A DNA stretch of 64,000 bases. Origin: Lineus longissimus. Its lineage: Eukaryota > Nemertea > Pilidiophora > Heteronemertea > Lineidae. Shown here one piece after another: positions 1-11,200 of this stretch. The notes beneath the pieces are model-generated. The model saw only the letters and a list, made by a program, of their open reading frames with translations. It searched no databases and was not told the origin of the DNA. The stretch spans positions 10,044,001 through 10,108,000 of the forward strand of contig NC_088319.1 in the NCBI RefSeq assembly GCF_910592395.1, in the 5' to 3' direction. The position numbers and the translations under genes are program-made. Every line of letters starts with the position of its first letter. Positions within the stretch are counted from its first letter, which is position 1.

Positions 1-546
1 GATGAACGAGGATCGAGGGTGAAAATCTGAAATGTCTGAGAAGTAAAAACAATCGGCAAAATTCAAACTGACACTGCACTGGGAGGAACAAACGAATTTG
101 TTGCAGACGAACACCAATACGATATCAATCTGCTCCAGCAGACAAACTCATATTAATTAGAGCATTTATTATAAAACAGAGCTTTGAACGTTATGAAAAT
201 CTCATTTACCATGCTCACACACATAAGGTCGATTCGGATTGCTTAAAAGTAGTGGAATCCACCTTCGGTTTGGCATGGGCTCTTGCGCACTGGCTGCAAA
301 TTCTTCTGTACATTTGACAGTACAATAATTTCAATCCATTCCCGATTGCGTGAGACTGATCATTTCTGAATCTGGATTTTCTACGTAGCCTGTGCTGCAC
401 ATTTGCGGGAAATTGAAGTTTTTATTCTTCTTATTTTATGTATTTTCATGATTTTACCGCAAAAAGCTGAGGAAAACCTACATTATATACATGCTGCACC
501 GCTGATGCTGTCAGTAACAGTCCTGTGCTGGTCCAGATTTTAAAGA
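1..546. other. Leading stretch, no gene seen
   Basis: No recognisable coding exon, RNA gene or repeat on either strand. The stretch presumably includes the promoter and 5' UTR of the CENPS gene that begins at 547. I see no TATA box or CpG-rich block that would place the start of transcription. Confidence 0.4.
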
Positions 547-3015
547 ATGGCGGGTGGTGAAGATAATCTCGTGCTTCAGCAGGTTGGCATTCACTCGTGT
601 TCTGTTGGTATCAATCATCACCTCTGTGACCTCACACTCGCAGAGTGACACTGACATTGTCTAGTGCATATCAATGTGGACGATGTCCACGCGAAGTCTC
701 TTTGACCGCAGGGACGTGGAAATATGAGCTCAATACCCCCCCCCCCCCCCCCCCCGTCGACACACATAAAATGAATAGATTACAATCGGAACGAGTTTAG
801 AATCCCCGATCACACCCCAAAAAAAGGTCATCGGTTCACTAACCAAGCACCACTGTTCAATGGATTTATAGTTGAATGCGATCAAACTACGTCATTTCTG
901 ATCGGGGATTCTAAAGTTTAGCCTTACAATCTTCTATTTGTGTTGTCAGTGTGTGGGTTTGTTTGCGCCAGTTGATTGACGCCGCGCCTTTTTTCGCAGA
1001 GGACCGGGTCCGCCCCCGATTTTTTAGCTCTTATTTTCACGAGCCTGTGCTCTGGCCACTCTTGACTCTGCACAGTCACAGCTCACAGGCATCCATGTAC
1101 AGTAGCCTGAGTAGACCTACTGCTGATGATGATGAGCAGATGATGATGATGAGGTTGTTGTTGAAATTATACAATCAAGGGTAGGCTATGCCCTGCCTAA
1201 AGTCAAAGAAAAAAATCCATTCATTCCTACAACATATTTTGTGCACGCGATATTGTAATTGTATTCTTCGTCAAGTCATGATAAAGACCCGAACTATTCA
1301 CGTTTCTTCCCCTGCGTGTGCATGTCGATTCTGTGACCATCACACTGTCATCAAAAATGCATCATTCATTCTTCATTAACAGCGCCTCCGGGCTGCAGTT
1401 TTCTACACAGTTGGGAGAATTTGTGAAGAACATTCAACAAGGATGAACACCACCTTCACCAAATCATTCATAGCGACTGTAGCGGAGACAACATTTAGAC
1501 AACTTCAGTCAATGAGTCTTGACCTGGAGGCTTTTGCAAAGTAAGCCTAGAATGACATTAACAATGGATAATATTTCAACCCCTCTTCTCTGCAATGCGA
1601 ATGTCTGAAATGACTTTCACTTTTGACATTTATTTGTTTTGAGAGTGATTTGATGTGACCTTTTACTACCAGTAACCATAGAACAAATTTCTTGATTGAT
1701 ATAGCCAAGAAATGATAAAGACTAGTCATTCATAACTAATTCTTGATATAGCTTATCCTTGGAAATTTGACTGTATCAGAATCCAGGAAGAAGCCATCCG
1801 TGGAATTTGTTACTTGAGACTATTGTACTAGGTTTCTTGGTTTGCATAAACAATGTAAAGTAGAACCTCTCTATTAAGGACACTCTCGGGACTGACAAGT
1901 GCTGTCCCTAATAGAGAGGTGTCCTAATAAGAGAGGTCAAATTGAAAGGAAACTACCAATTTGGAACCAAAACTGGTGTCCTTAATAGAGAGGTTGTCCT
2001 TAATAGAGAGGTGTCCGCTAAGGGAGGTTCCACTGTAATTTTATCTTTCCGCAGGCACGCAAAGAGATCAACCATCCAGCCTGATGATGTCTTGTTATTG
2101 GTGAGGAAAAGTCAGAGATTGGTATGGTTATTTTAACTCTTTCTGAAGCATGCTTTTTCAGAATATTCAAATAATTTGACAATCCTTAAAAAATACAAGA
2201 ACACCTATAAAAATTGTTCTAAACTATTTACATTGGAGACACCAGCAATATATATGCAACAGCTGACCAAATTTCTGTGCCAAAATATTGCCACATCAAA
2301 CCTTTTTTGGGGTGCCAGTTCCTGACATGCGACCACCGGACATTTAAGTTGGTCAACAACTTAGCACCAAAAAACATGTTGGCCATGTTACCTTTAGTGA
2401 AAATGACATCATACGAGCTTCCAGCACATGTGAAAACAACACACCTCACGGTGATTCACCGCAACAGAGATAGCCACGACGTTATACACAATCTTGTGAC
2501 ATCACACGATGTAAATGGCGGCTGCCATAGACCTATGCAGATTTTTTGGCTGGAATGGCCAGCCAAACAGAAATGCCATGGGGCCATACATGGAGTAGCC
2601 ATTTGTAACCTTTTATCCGCTCAAAAGTTTCTGGGTTGACTAAAAAATTCCAAATTACTTATCAGGTTTCTCTAAATGACACTGGGAAAAGTCCTTTCAC
2701 TCTTGCCCATTACAGATGATTATACACTTCACCTGGTTTTCTGAGAATTTGGAGCGACTAGACTTGGTGCTAATATTAATATTTGAACATTATTGAGGTA
2801 GAGAAATTTTTTGGTGTCTAATAAAAAAGTTGGTTAAGATTCTTTTGCCACCGTGTTGATGAAGGATTCTTCTACTTTTCTAGTATGAGCATATGAAAGA
2901 TATAAGCGACGGTCAGGCGGCAGAGAAGAAAGAGCGGAAGAAAACAACTGGAAAGGGGAAACCAGGAAAAAAATCAAAGGTCGTGGTAGTGGAAGATGAT
3001 ATGGATTTTGCTTGA
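547..3015 (+). CDS. CENPS: Centromere protein S / MHF1 histone-fold protein, 4 exons
   Basis: Predicted exons are 547-582, 1383-1540, 2055-2121 and 2884-3015. They join in phase (0, 2, 0) into 130 aa, against about 138 aa for human CENP-S. The first exon gives only 12 residues (MAGGEDNLVLQQ) and ends at a GTTGGC donor. Exon 2 carries the histone-fold core (RLRAAVFYTVGRICEE, then ETTFRQLQSMSLDLEAFA), exon 3 continues with KHAKRSTIQPDDVLLLVRKS, and exon 4 is a lysine-rich tail ending in an acidic EDDMDFA. CENP-S pairs with CENP-X (MHF2). The complex binds DNA at kinetochores as part of CENP-T-W-S-X and recruits FANCM to stalled forks. The middle two exons match the family strongly. The tiny first exon and the direct join of exon 3 to exon 4 are inferred from phase and splice signals. 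Intron 2 contains a MITE (1858-2037). Confidence 0.88.
741..757. repeat. Poly-C tract
   Basis: A run of about 16 cytosines in the first intron of CENPS. Similar C or G runs recur near 19.55, 19.9, 21.19, 23.39, 25.63 and 25.95 kb. Confidence 0.9.
796..915. repeat. Short palindromic repeat in CENPS intron 1
   Basis: The 17-bp arms at 796-812 (TTTAGAATCCCCGATCA) and 899-915 are exact inverted copies around an 86-bp centre. This is the shape of a small MITE or hairpin element. No coding content. Confidence 0.6.
1858..2037 (-). mobile_element. AACCTC-family palindromic MITE, copy 1
   Basis: About 180 bp, starting near AGTAGAACCTCTCTATTAAG and ending in the inverted form GGTTCCACTGTA. The interior repeats the motif CTATTAAGGACA and its complement. 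This copy lies inverted relative to most others, within CENPS intron 2. It has no coding capacity, so it is a non-autonomous element. Short open frames seen here are repeat translations. Confidence 0.8.
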
Positions 3016-3055
3016 AAATTTCCAACCAAGACGAAAATAGGAGAGTCACTTATAT

Positions 3056-3061
3056 AATAAA
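3056..3061 (+). promoter_or_regulatory. Polyadenylation signal for CENPS
   Basis: AATAAA lies 41 bp after the CENPS stop codon, a normal position for a very short 3' UTR. Confidence 0.6.
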
Positions 3062-3275
3062 ACGTGGACAGTTTATATCAAAATATCAATTGCTCTATTG
3101 TGTTGTGTTTATCTAAGTGTCATCTGTATACATGTGTACAGCCAGCCTTGATAGGCTTACAAGACGCAACCACGCTGTCCGTGCTAGCTCAACGTCAACA
3201 TGACAGCGCGTACATGCTGCCATGCAACATGCACACTCGGCCACGCTGAAGCCGGGCCAACACAGACCTTTTAAT

Positions 3276-3600
3276 CAATAATAATAATAAAATAATAATA
3301 ATGATGTGTCTTATATAGCGCAGTATCCAGGCCGTTTGCCTGCTCAAAGCGCTTTACATTATTACCCCGGTCTCTCCTGAAACCTTTCAGTAGAACTCAG
3401 AAAGGCTGCCGTCAATTCAGCGCACTAGCTGATCATTCCAACCGGTACCCATTTATACACCTGGGTGGAGAGAAGCAACTGCAGGGTTAAGTGTCTTGCC
3501 CAGGGACACTGAAACCAGTATTGTGGTTCTAACCGGAGTCGAACCCACGACCTTTCGGTTATGAGTCCGGCGCTCTAACCATTACTCCACTGATTCCCCT
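3276..3600 (-). mobile_element. tRNA-derived SINE
   Basis: Read on the minus strand, the element begins near 3600 with a tRNA-like head: a GGTTAGAGCGCCGGACTCAT segment, then a B-box-like GGTTCGACTCC. The tRNA-like anticodon position reads CAT. A body follows containing AAAGCGCTTTGAGC-type sequence, and the 3' end is an (ATT)n tail near 3276-3303. This is the standard layout of a Pol III SINE. A fragment related to its body lies near 25410-25500 (AAGCGCTTCACATTAATACC). Confidence 0.8.
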
Positions 3601-4309
3601 GATGGTTTAAGAGCCGTTCGACAGAGCATTGGGAAGGCCGCAGCCACCACCCTAGTGCCAAATCTACCCAGTAGCATTTCGGATAGCTAGAGCACTACGG
3701 CAGTACGCCGTGTACCCAAGGACATGTTGTCCCCAAGGCACCGTTTAATTGTAATTTCATTTTTCAACAGTTATCATACTTTCTCATAGGTGGCACATTG
3801 GTAGAGAAAATGCTCCTTGTTTCAAAAGAGTCACAATTCGCGTTTGGACAGATTCCCTGTTCCATCGGCAGCCAATGATACCTGTCCAGTTCAATATTTA
3901 TGCGGAATGCTCCATTCCGTAGTTTCACTAAGTGCCAGACTTACAAAATGTTCACTGAGGGAGAGGAGACGACATATATATCATATCCAAGATTGATTGT
4001 TTCGAATAAATAAGGGAAAGTGTCACCGAATTGTGATGCTACCGCTTGTACGTATTCGAGATATTGACAGTTTGTAAGGAAGACAGCCAGTCGGTGGGCT
4101 CTGTCTGTATCAGCAGCCTTGTCTACTTTCGAACGACTCCAACAATTTTGCATTTATATCAGTTTCTGGAAGCATATTCTTCTTCCCGGTGAGAGTAGGG
4201 CTCAATTTGAGTGTAATTTAGTCTTTGTTGAATTGTGCAGACGTGCGAGTGATTAAAAAGCTTGGTTGGATAAAATTTGACGATAAAATTTAGTCGGTGT
4301 TGTTAAAAT

Positions 4310-4720
4310 CTTCTATGCTCGTTGGAACTTGAAATCACCCAGGAGATGTTTGAATTGCTCCAGGGTGTCAACTGCAGTAAGATGTTGTGGCAGCTAGTTC
4401 CATAGATTTATCGTCCTCGGGAAGAAGGAAGATTGGTGTTGGATACTGTTGCATCTCGGCTGGTGGAGTTTGGAGGTGCCTCTTGTTCTTGGGTCGCTTT
4501 CATCGATGGTTAGTGTCGGCTGATGGCTTCTTTCGTCCGTCTTCAAGGGATTCCCATTTCAGGCTTGTCAGCAGTCGTGTGACCGCTCCTGGGGTTGTGT
4601 CTTGATATTCATTCCCGCCAAACCTTGCTGTGCTTCTTTGGACCTTTTCCAAAACGTGTATGTCTTCTGCAGGCGAGTGCCCAAGCTGAGGACGAGTAAG
4701 GTGCACTGTCTGATTTTGTG
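4310..4720 (-). mobile_element. Degraded non-LTR retrotransposon RT 3' fragment
   Basis: The minus-strand translation gives fragments such as RPQLGHSPAEDIHVLEKVQR, then a frame change, then pieces like INLWN.LPQHL and DTLEQFKHLLGDFKFQR. This matches the C-terminal end of jockey/CR1-type reverse transcriptase proteins, in which a LEKVQRRAARF motif is followed by W-x-L and a final LPxxVVxAxxLxxFKxxLD-like block. Stops and frameshifts show that it is dead. No 5' part was found, so it is a 5'-truncated insertion. Confidence 0.65.
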
Positions 4721-5279
4721 TGGAAATTGGGCCAGAGAAGCGACTTCCTCAGGATGGCGTTTTGATACCCTAATCTGTCACTATACAATAGGGAAGGATA
4801 CTTTTTCTTGGGGGCAATGAAGACGGTGTAGCAGTCGGAAATGTCCTGGGAAAAGTGTCCAGTCCTATTGTATTCTGACGGATTAGGCCCTAGAGCTGGT
4901 TACTCTAAGGTATAACACTGATTGTATACAATCACCAATACAGGACTCTGGCCTTGATGGGGTTTTGATGTGAACTCTGATGATAATCCCGTAGCTACCG
5001 GTAGTTTCAGACTTCGTCCTCTTCTCCCGGTCTTCTGGTTGTGCCTTTGTCCTCGTAAGGCCGATTTTGTGTGAGTAGAACACCACGGCCACTCCGCGAA
5101 ACACTATCATTAATGATTGGTATGTGCGTTTCCATCACAGGATCCAGAAGTATTAGGGTCTGTGAAGTTGGCTCCCAGTTCCCAGTTCGTTATTCGTACC
5201 CATTTTGAAACATGGTGTGTTTGGGTACAAAATGGGCTAAGCATTTCCCAGTTCCCAATTAAAATTTCTTTCAAATATT

Positions 5280-5960
5280 AACCCTCCACAGTCCGATAAC
5301 TCAACTTGGTGGTTTTAACCCTTTCCTACCAAGCTCTCGATTCAACTATCAGTGACTTTAACCCTTTCTGACCCATTTCCCGGTTCAAAATACCAGCTCC
5401 TTATTCGTCTTAACTCGTTTTAACCCTTTATAACTCCATATCCCGATTCATTTACAGTCACTTTAACCCTTTCTGACTCCATTTCATTCATTTGCAAGTC
5501 ACTTTAACCCTTTCTGACTCCATTTCCCAGTTCAAAATGCCAGCTCCTTATTCGTCTTAACTAATTTTAACCCTCTATAAGTCCATTTCCCTATTCAAAT
5601 GCTGGCTCCCGATTCAGCTGCAAGTCACGTTAACCCTTTCTGACTCCATTTCATTCACTTGCAAGTCACTTTAACCCTTTCTGACTCCATTTCCCAGTTC
5701 AAAATGCCGTGGATCGAGTTTGTTTACAATATGCAGTGCCATCTTGGAAAAGCCGTGACGTCACCGCGGTATCGTCCTTGATTTGCAAGTCACTTTAACC
5801 CTTTTTGACTCCATTTCCCGGTTCAAAATGCCAGCTCCTTATTCATCTTAACTCATTTTAACCCTCTATAACTCCATTTCCCGATTCAAATACCGGCTCC
5901 CAATTCAGCTGCAAGTCTCTTTAACCCTTTTTGACTCCATTTCCCAGTTCAAAATGCCGT
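5280..5960. repeat. Degenerate tandem repeat, TTTAACCCTTTCTGACTCC type
   Basis: About ten imperfect copies of a 55-65 bp unit containing CTTTAACCCTTTCTGACTCC and then CCAGTTCAAAATGCC. Unit length and order vary. A non-repeat patch near 5705-5775 interrupts the array. The array abuts the left arm of the inverted-repeat element starting at 5971, and the last unit runs into it. Confidence 0.75.
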
Positions 5961-5970
5961 GGATCAGGCT

Positions 5971-6878
5971 GTTTCGCTACATTGCCAGTTCGCTACAAGT
6001 CGTTTCGCTACATGTGGCGGTCATTTCGCTACATGGTAGGTCGTTTCGCTACATGGGTGGAGTCGTTTCGCTACATGATGGGTATGGTCATTTCGCTACA
6101 TGGAGGACGTTTCGCTACATGGGTGGAGACGAGCGAGCCAACGCGAAGGCCTTGCAAAGGCCTCCAAATCTGCGTTGGAGTGCGTTTGAATGACCCCTGT
6201 CAATCAATAATAAGTACGTATACACGGATACAGACGGTTGAGCGAGCCAACGCGAAGGCCTTGCAAAGGCCTCCAAATCTGCGTTGAAGTGCGTTTGAAT
6301 GACCCCTGTCAATCAATAATAAGTACGTATACACAGATACAGACGATTGAGCGATTGGTTGTTATCTCTGGGTACAATAAACCTAAACAGACATGTTTGG
6401 TGTCATTTGAAAGGAAATTTCATAGAGATTCCAACCATGCAATTCTGACCCTATAGCAGAGAACATTATACCAACTTTTTTAGGATTTTAACAAAAAATG
6501 GGGCCGGGCGTTTTTCGTAGGGGCGGGCGGGGACGATCACCAACTCTTTTTTTTATGTGGCCTAACCCAGGCCAGGACGACAAGAACCCCTTGCGCGCCA
6601 TCAAACCGTATAAGTTTTTTTACCGGCAAACTGTGCTATAATAAATTTGTAGTCACCACCGGGAATTACAGTAGGGTAAAATAGAGTAAAAATAATGACT
6701 TCATCCATGTAGCGAAACGACTCCACCCATGTAGCGAAACGTCCTCCATGTGGCGAAACGACCATACCCATCATGTAGCGAAACGACTCCACCCATGTAG
6801 CGAAACGACCTACCATGTAGCGAAACGACCGCCACATGTAGCGAAACGACTTGTAGCGAACTGGCAATGTAGCGAAAC
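5971..6878. mobile_element. 0.9-kb inverted-repeat element, arms built from TTTCGCTACATG units
   Basis: Left arm 5971-6128 and right arm 6721-6878 are both 158 bp and are inverted copies with only about three mismatches. Each arm is itself a series of roughly 17-25 bp sub-repeats around TTTCGCTACATG. The interior carries a 109-bp direct duplication and no credible protein. Near-identical arms suggest a recent non-autonomous DNA transposon or a recently formed palindrome. Open frames across the arms are repeat translations (SFRYM, RFATW). An extra sub-repeat extends the right arm inward to about 6703. Confidence 0.75.
6132..6349. repeat. 109-bp tandem duplication inside the inverted-repeat element
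   Basis: Two copies start at 6132 and 6241 with the same AGCGAGCCAACGCGAAGGCC sequence and differ at only a few bases. It contains a small palindrome, GGCCTTGCAAAGGCC. Confidence 0.85.
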
Positions 6879-7685
6879 GACAGTAATTCACAGATCCATC
6901 GTAATACATGTACCATCCAACGAATTGTAATTGCGATTACCCGTTCCTATATGCATGTATTTGCACTTGGTCGGGTTCGGAGCCATATAGCACACCATGC
7001 ACACAGAGCGTTTATATCCTATATGGAGACGATATTCGTCTATTATGGCAAGTATCCTTCAGTACATTCCGAGATCATTGCCAAAAGCTTGGATTTTGAT
7101 ACCGATTGACTGGGAATATCGTTCCTGTAAAGCAATGAGTTGGTTGTCGTTAGGCCCGGCAGCCTAACGAACAGTGGGAGACTTGCCGGTGTATTGGACT
7201 GCGTGATCGGTGGGCAGTGCCATGTAGATGAGACAGAATTAGGGTTTGCAGCCTATGAAGTCTTCCTCCATTGCCAGCATCTTCTTTTTAAATCCATTTG
7301 TGACTAAATACGTACATCATCATAAAATGGAATAAGAAATGTTCTTTATCTTGTATTATCATTTTTATTCTGATCCCTTTCACACTATATTCCAATTCTT
7401 ATAAACCTACAATAACAAAATCCAATCAAGTCAATGCAATCCCACATGTTTGTCCCAAGTAAGGTAAACTCTTCTCTGAGCCTTGGGGATGTGCACTTTC
7501 TGTTTACTCATCAGTGTTCTTGTGAATATCTATCCCAATTGGAAAATACAGCCAAAAGGTGTACTTGCCAAAGATCAACTGTATCGTTGTAAACTCAAGA
7601 CACTGCTCGGGGAAGATTTTTGGTAAATGGGTGTAACTACGCGATTGCTCAACAACAGGCGACTTTCATAACCCAGACAACATAT
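6879..7685. other. Unannotated intergenic stretch
   Basis: No exon, RNA gene or repeat recognised. It lies between two mobile elements, downstream of ATAD3, whose 3' UTR could reach into it. Confidence 0.4.
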
Positions 7686-7812
7686 ACATTGGGTGATCTA
7701 TATAAAGACTAGCAAATGCTTTTATCTATAACTCCATGTACATTTACACTGGGCCTTTCTGTACAAAATTGAAGTAAAAGCATTTGCTAGACTTTATTCA
7801 TATCAACCAATG
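7686..7812. mobile_element. Palindromic MITE, copy 1 (AGCAAATGCTTTTA type)
   Basis: Inverted arms ACATTGGGTGAT...AGACTAGCAAATGC and GCATTTGCTAGACTTTATTC surround a roughly 50-bp centre. A second copy in opposite orientation lies at 53397-53513. The arms contain TTTATT (AATAAA on the minus strand at 7793-7798), which could serve as an ATAD3 polyadenylation signal about 450 bp past its stop codon. Confidence 0.7.
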
Positions 7813-8247
7813 TGTTGGGAGTTGTGAAGGCTGTTCCACGTATAAATACTTAAGCCCAGAAAATCTTTGCAGTTGTTTTAACATGGCGGATTGCCCTACA
7901 AGACCAACTTCACTTCGTCTATACATTAAGCGTGACAGCCCCTGCAGTTACGCCAAATATACAAATGTAAAGTTTTGAGGTAAAGAGACAAGTTAGAAGT
8001 TAACGTTAATGGCTGAGCTATTGCCAGAGCCGCCGGATTGAGAATTCGAGAACATTTCACGGTTTACAGTGACTTATTGTCCTCCCCTGCTTCGGTCTTC
8101 ACCCCCAAAGTTCCGCTCACACTGGTGACTAAAGTCGTGGTCAACATAACATCATAAGAGTTCTCAATTTAGTCGCCCGTTTGTGTTGAACCTAATTCTA
8201 TCACATCGATTGATTAGCATTTTAAAATAACCTAGTAAACACTATCC

Positions 8248-11200
8248 TCATGTACTTGGTTTCAAATTTGGGTGTAATGAGGCAGCCTGTTTCGGTGAGA
8301 CGTAGGTATCGGTTTGTTGACCAGGTCGTAACGAATCTTCCTTCTGCCATGTAACTTTCTTGGCGTGTTGTTCAATCGCATCTGACACACGGTCATCCAC
8401 CATTTGTTCCGTTAAGATGCCATCTTCTGAGGCATACGCGCTTGCCTGAAAGGATATCATTTGAAAATCGGGTCATTTTCATGCGAAAAGCATGGGCTTC
8501 AATTTTTTTAAAAATAAGGCCGTCAATAGCTTAAAGGGACAATATAGGCAGGAGCTGGGCTGGCAAGATAAAGTTAAACACAAAGCCGCCAATAGGGGTC
8601 TTTCACATCTCACAGTCGGTCGAAATGATTCGCGCTTGTAGGAGGGACATATTTAGTGCTAAGTCTGACATGACCAAGGGCCCTTACTGTGTATACTAGT
8701 CACTTGCAGATGGCCAAATTAGCCCCTCTCTTTCTGCCTACAGTCCCCCTTTAAGATAAGAGGGATTTAACTAAAGGTTGGTAACACACACACCCAACAA
8801 TGCTGAACACAATTGGAGAAGGTTAACTGAAGCTGGGACAAATTATTGCATTTTACAGTGGATAAAATGATCATCATTTCTGCCAACTGCATTTTGACGA
8901 GTTGCGAAGACCTTGCAGCACTTGGCGAGGAGTTCTTGCCATCCAGAACCTGGATGAAGGACCAGGATCAACTTAAGCGACGCACAAACAAGCAATTAAA
9001 ATCGCAGTGACATGCGATCATAATCGCAAAAATCACTCATTAGCAGTGGTTATCACAAGGGCCTGTGACAACAATCGGTAATCGCAGAAACCTGAATTTT
9101 ATACCAAAACCAGCATTTCCCAGTTGCACCTGCAGACAAGGGATCTTTTTGTTGCACATAGCAGTGATTATCATCACAGGTCACAGTGATATAAATCACT
9201 AGTTTGCGGAGCGCTTAAAGGGGAACGCCGTTCATAATTACTTGTGGGTCCGTTAAATAGGAATCCACTACTACACAATGCCGTAGTGCAGTTATTGTGA
9301 ATACAAATTTGTTTAAACATAGTATTTGTATATCACAGCAATGTTGAAATTTATATTTAGTTTGTATTTTCGCAAATGGACATTTTAAAATTCAATTACA
9401 AATTCAACATTTTTAACGAATGGCGTTGGCATTCATCACTTGAACAGAACCGTTCATCTGAGAACACAGAACATTCATCACATAACAGAACCGTTCATCT
9501 GAGAACACACAGGATGTGCTATTTTACTTGTCCGTCTTCAATACTGACATGCAAAGGATCACCTTACCTGCCAGGCTACTCCAAGCTTAGAGACCTCTCG
9601 TCCAGACAAACCCTCGCATCGCGCTGCAATCTCTGTACATTTGGCACTGTAGTCAAACTGGGCTACCTTCAACCGTCTGGAAAAAGAAGATCTCAACATT
9701 TATCATGCGGTTTAAAGCCATTTCACTATCATGGATTAATACATGCCAACTTATCGGCGGTTAATATCAGTCCTAAAGTCTCTTCCAAATCCTTTCACCG
9801 CTGACGCAAATGGCCAGGAAATCCGTCGGACGCACCATCATAATGTTGGGACACACGTACGGTGTGACCGATCATAAAATCACCTGCGATTCCTTGTACC
9901 TAGTACTTGTGCCAGGAGGCAAAAAAAGACCCAAGTGAAATGGAAAACGTGAGTAGCTTGTTACTTTCCCTATGCCCAAAGATGGCATCACACCAGTGAA
10001 GTGCAAATGAACTATGACTTACTTTTTGCCTTCCGTGGCTGGCTGAAGTACAAACTTCTCAAAATAAAGTCGCACCATTCGTTCTCTTTCCTCTTTACCG
10101 GGAAGCACAAAGTCAACAATTTCGTCCACACGATCATTGATGGCCCAATCAAATTGTTCAGGTTGATTACTGGCTAGTACTAACATAAATCTGAAAAAAT
10201 AAACAACAGAAAATTTATTACTTTAAATAATGCTACCTTTTTCCTTCAGTCCTGCTATCTTGGAGGCAACTCGTGCACTAAAATTTATTCTACAGATATA
10301 AAGGGGGACTATAGGCAGGAGCAGAGGGGCTAATTAGGCCATCTCCAGGTGACTAGTATACACAGCAAGGGCCCTTGGTCATGTCAGACTCGGCACTAAA
10401 TATATTCCTCGTACAAGCGTGAATCATTTCGACGTACTGTGAGATTTGAGAGACCCCTATTGGCGACTTTGTGTAGCTTTATCTTGCCTGCCTAGCTGCG
10501 GCCTATAGTGTCCCTTTAAGAGCTGTTGAAAAGATAGTTTCTGGTAACTAATGTCAGTACATTTGGTTTAGGAGCAAATATATTTACAGGAATGATTTGC
10601 TTTATGTAAAGTAAGCACCTTACATTAGATAACTTTGACTCTGCCCCCCCCCCAAAAAAAGTTGTTACAATTTTGAAATCCAAGCCCATTTTTGGATTTG
10701 TCCAATGGCCGAAAAAAAACACATCTTTATTTTGCAACTTACTTCTGTGACTGTTCTCCTGTTTTATAGAGGAATGCGTTTAACGTTGCTCGAAGATCTT
10801 CACTGATTTGTTCCTTGAATGATAGGAAGAAGTGAAGGAATATTATGTAAGTCAAGTACTAATTAATAGATGTAAGGTATTCATCTAAAGAAAGTTACAA
10901 ATAATCATCAAAACCAATCAAACATCAGTTGATATGCTTTCAATGAGCATTTTCTGATGGTACAATGTGTGCCTTGTTTGATTTCTGAATGGGGCAACGA
11001 ATTGTTTTTCAAAATAGCCCCTGTCCATGAGAGGAGAAAACAATACTCACTGTACTTCTTTTCCTAAGAAAGGCATCTGCTTCATCTACAAAGAGTAATA
11101 ACCTGCAATGAAGAAAAACAATGTTCATACTTAAACTGAATATCAAACAAAAGAAATCAAACCTCACTTCACTGTCAACACAATTCCTTTTCATTATGCG

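Noticed and set aside
2277-2639. 120-codon plus-strand frame in CENPS intron 3
   Set aside because: No family resemblance, and the flanking CENPS exons splice across it in phase.
5931-6909. SFRYM/RFATW repeat 'proteins' on both strands
   Set aside because: They translate the TTTCGCTACATG sub-repeats of the inverted arms; the same peptides appear on both strands because of the inverted symmetry.
9376-9804. 142-codon plus-strand open frame
   Set aside because: Runs antisense over ATAD3 exon 11 (9568-9676), whose minus-strand translation matches the ATAD3 family.
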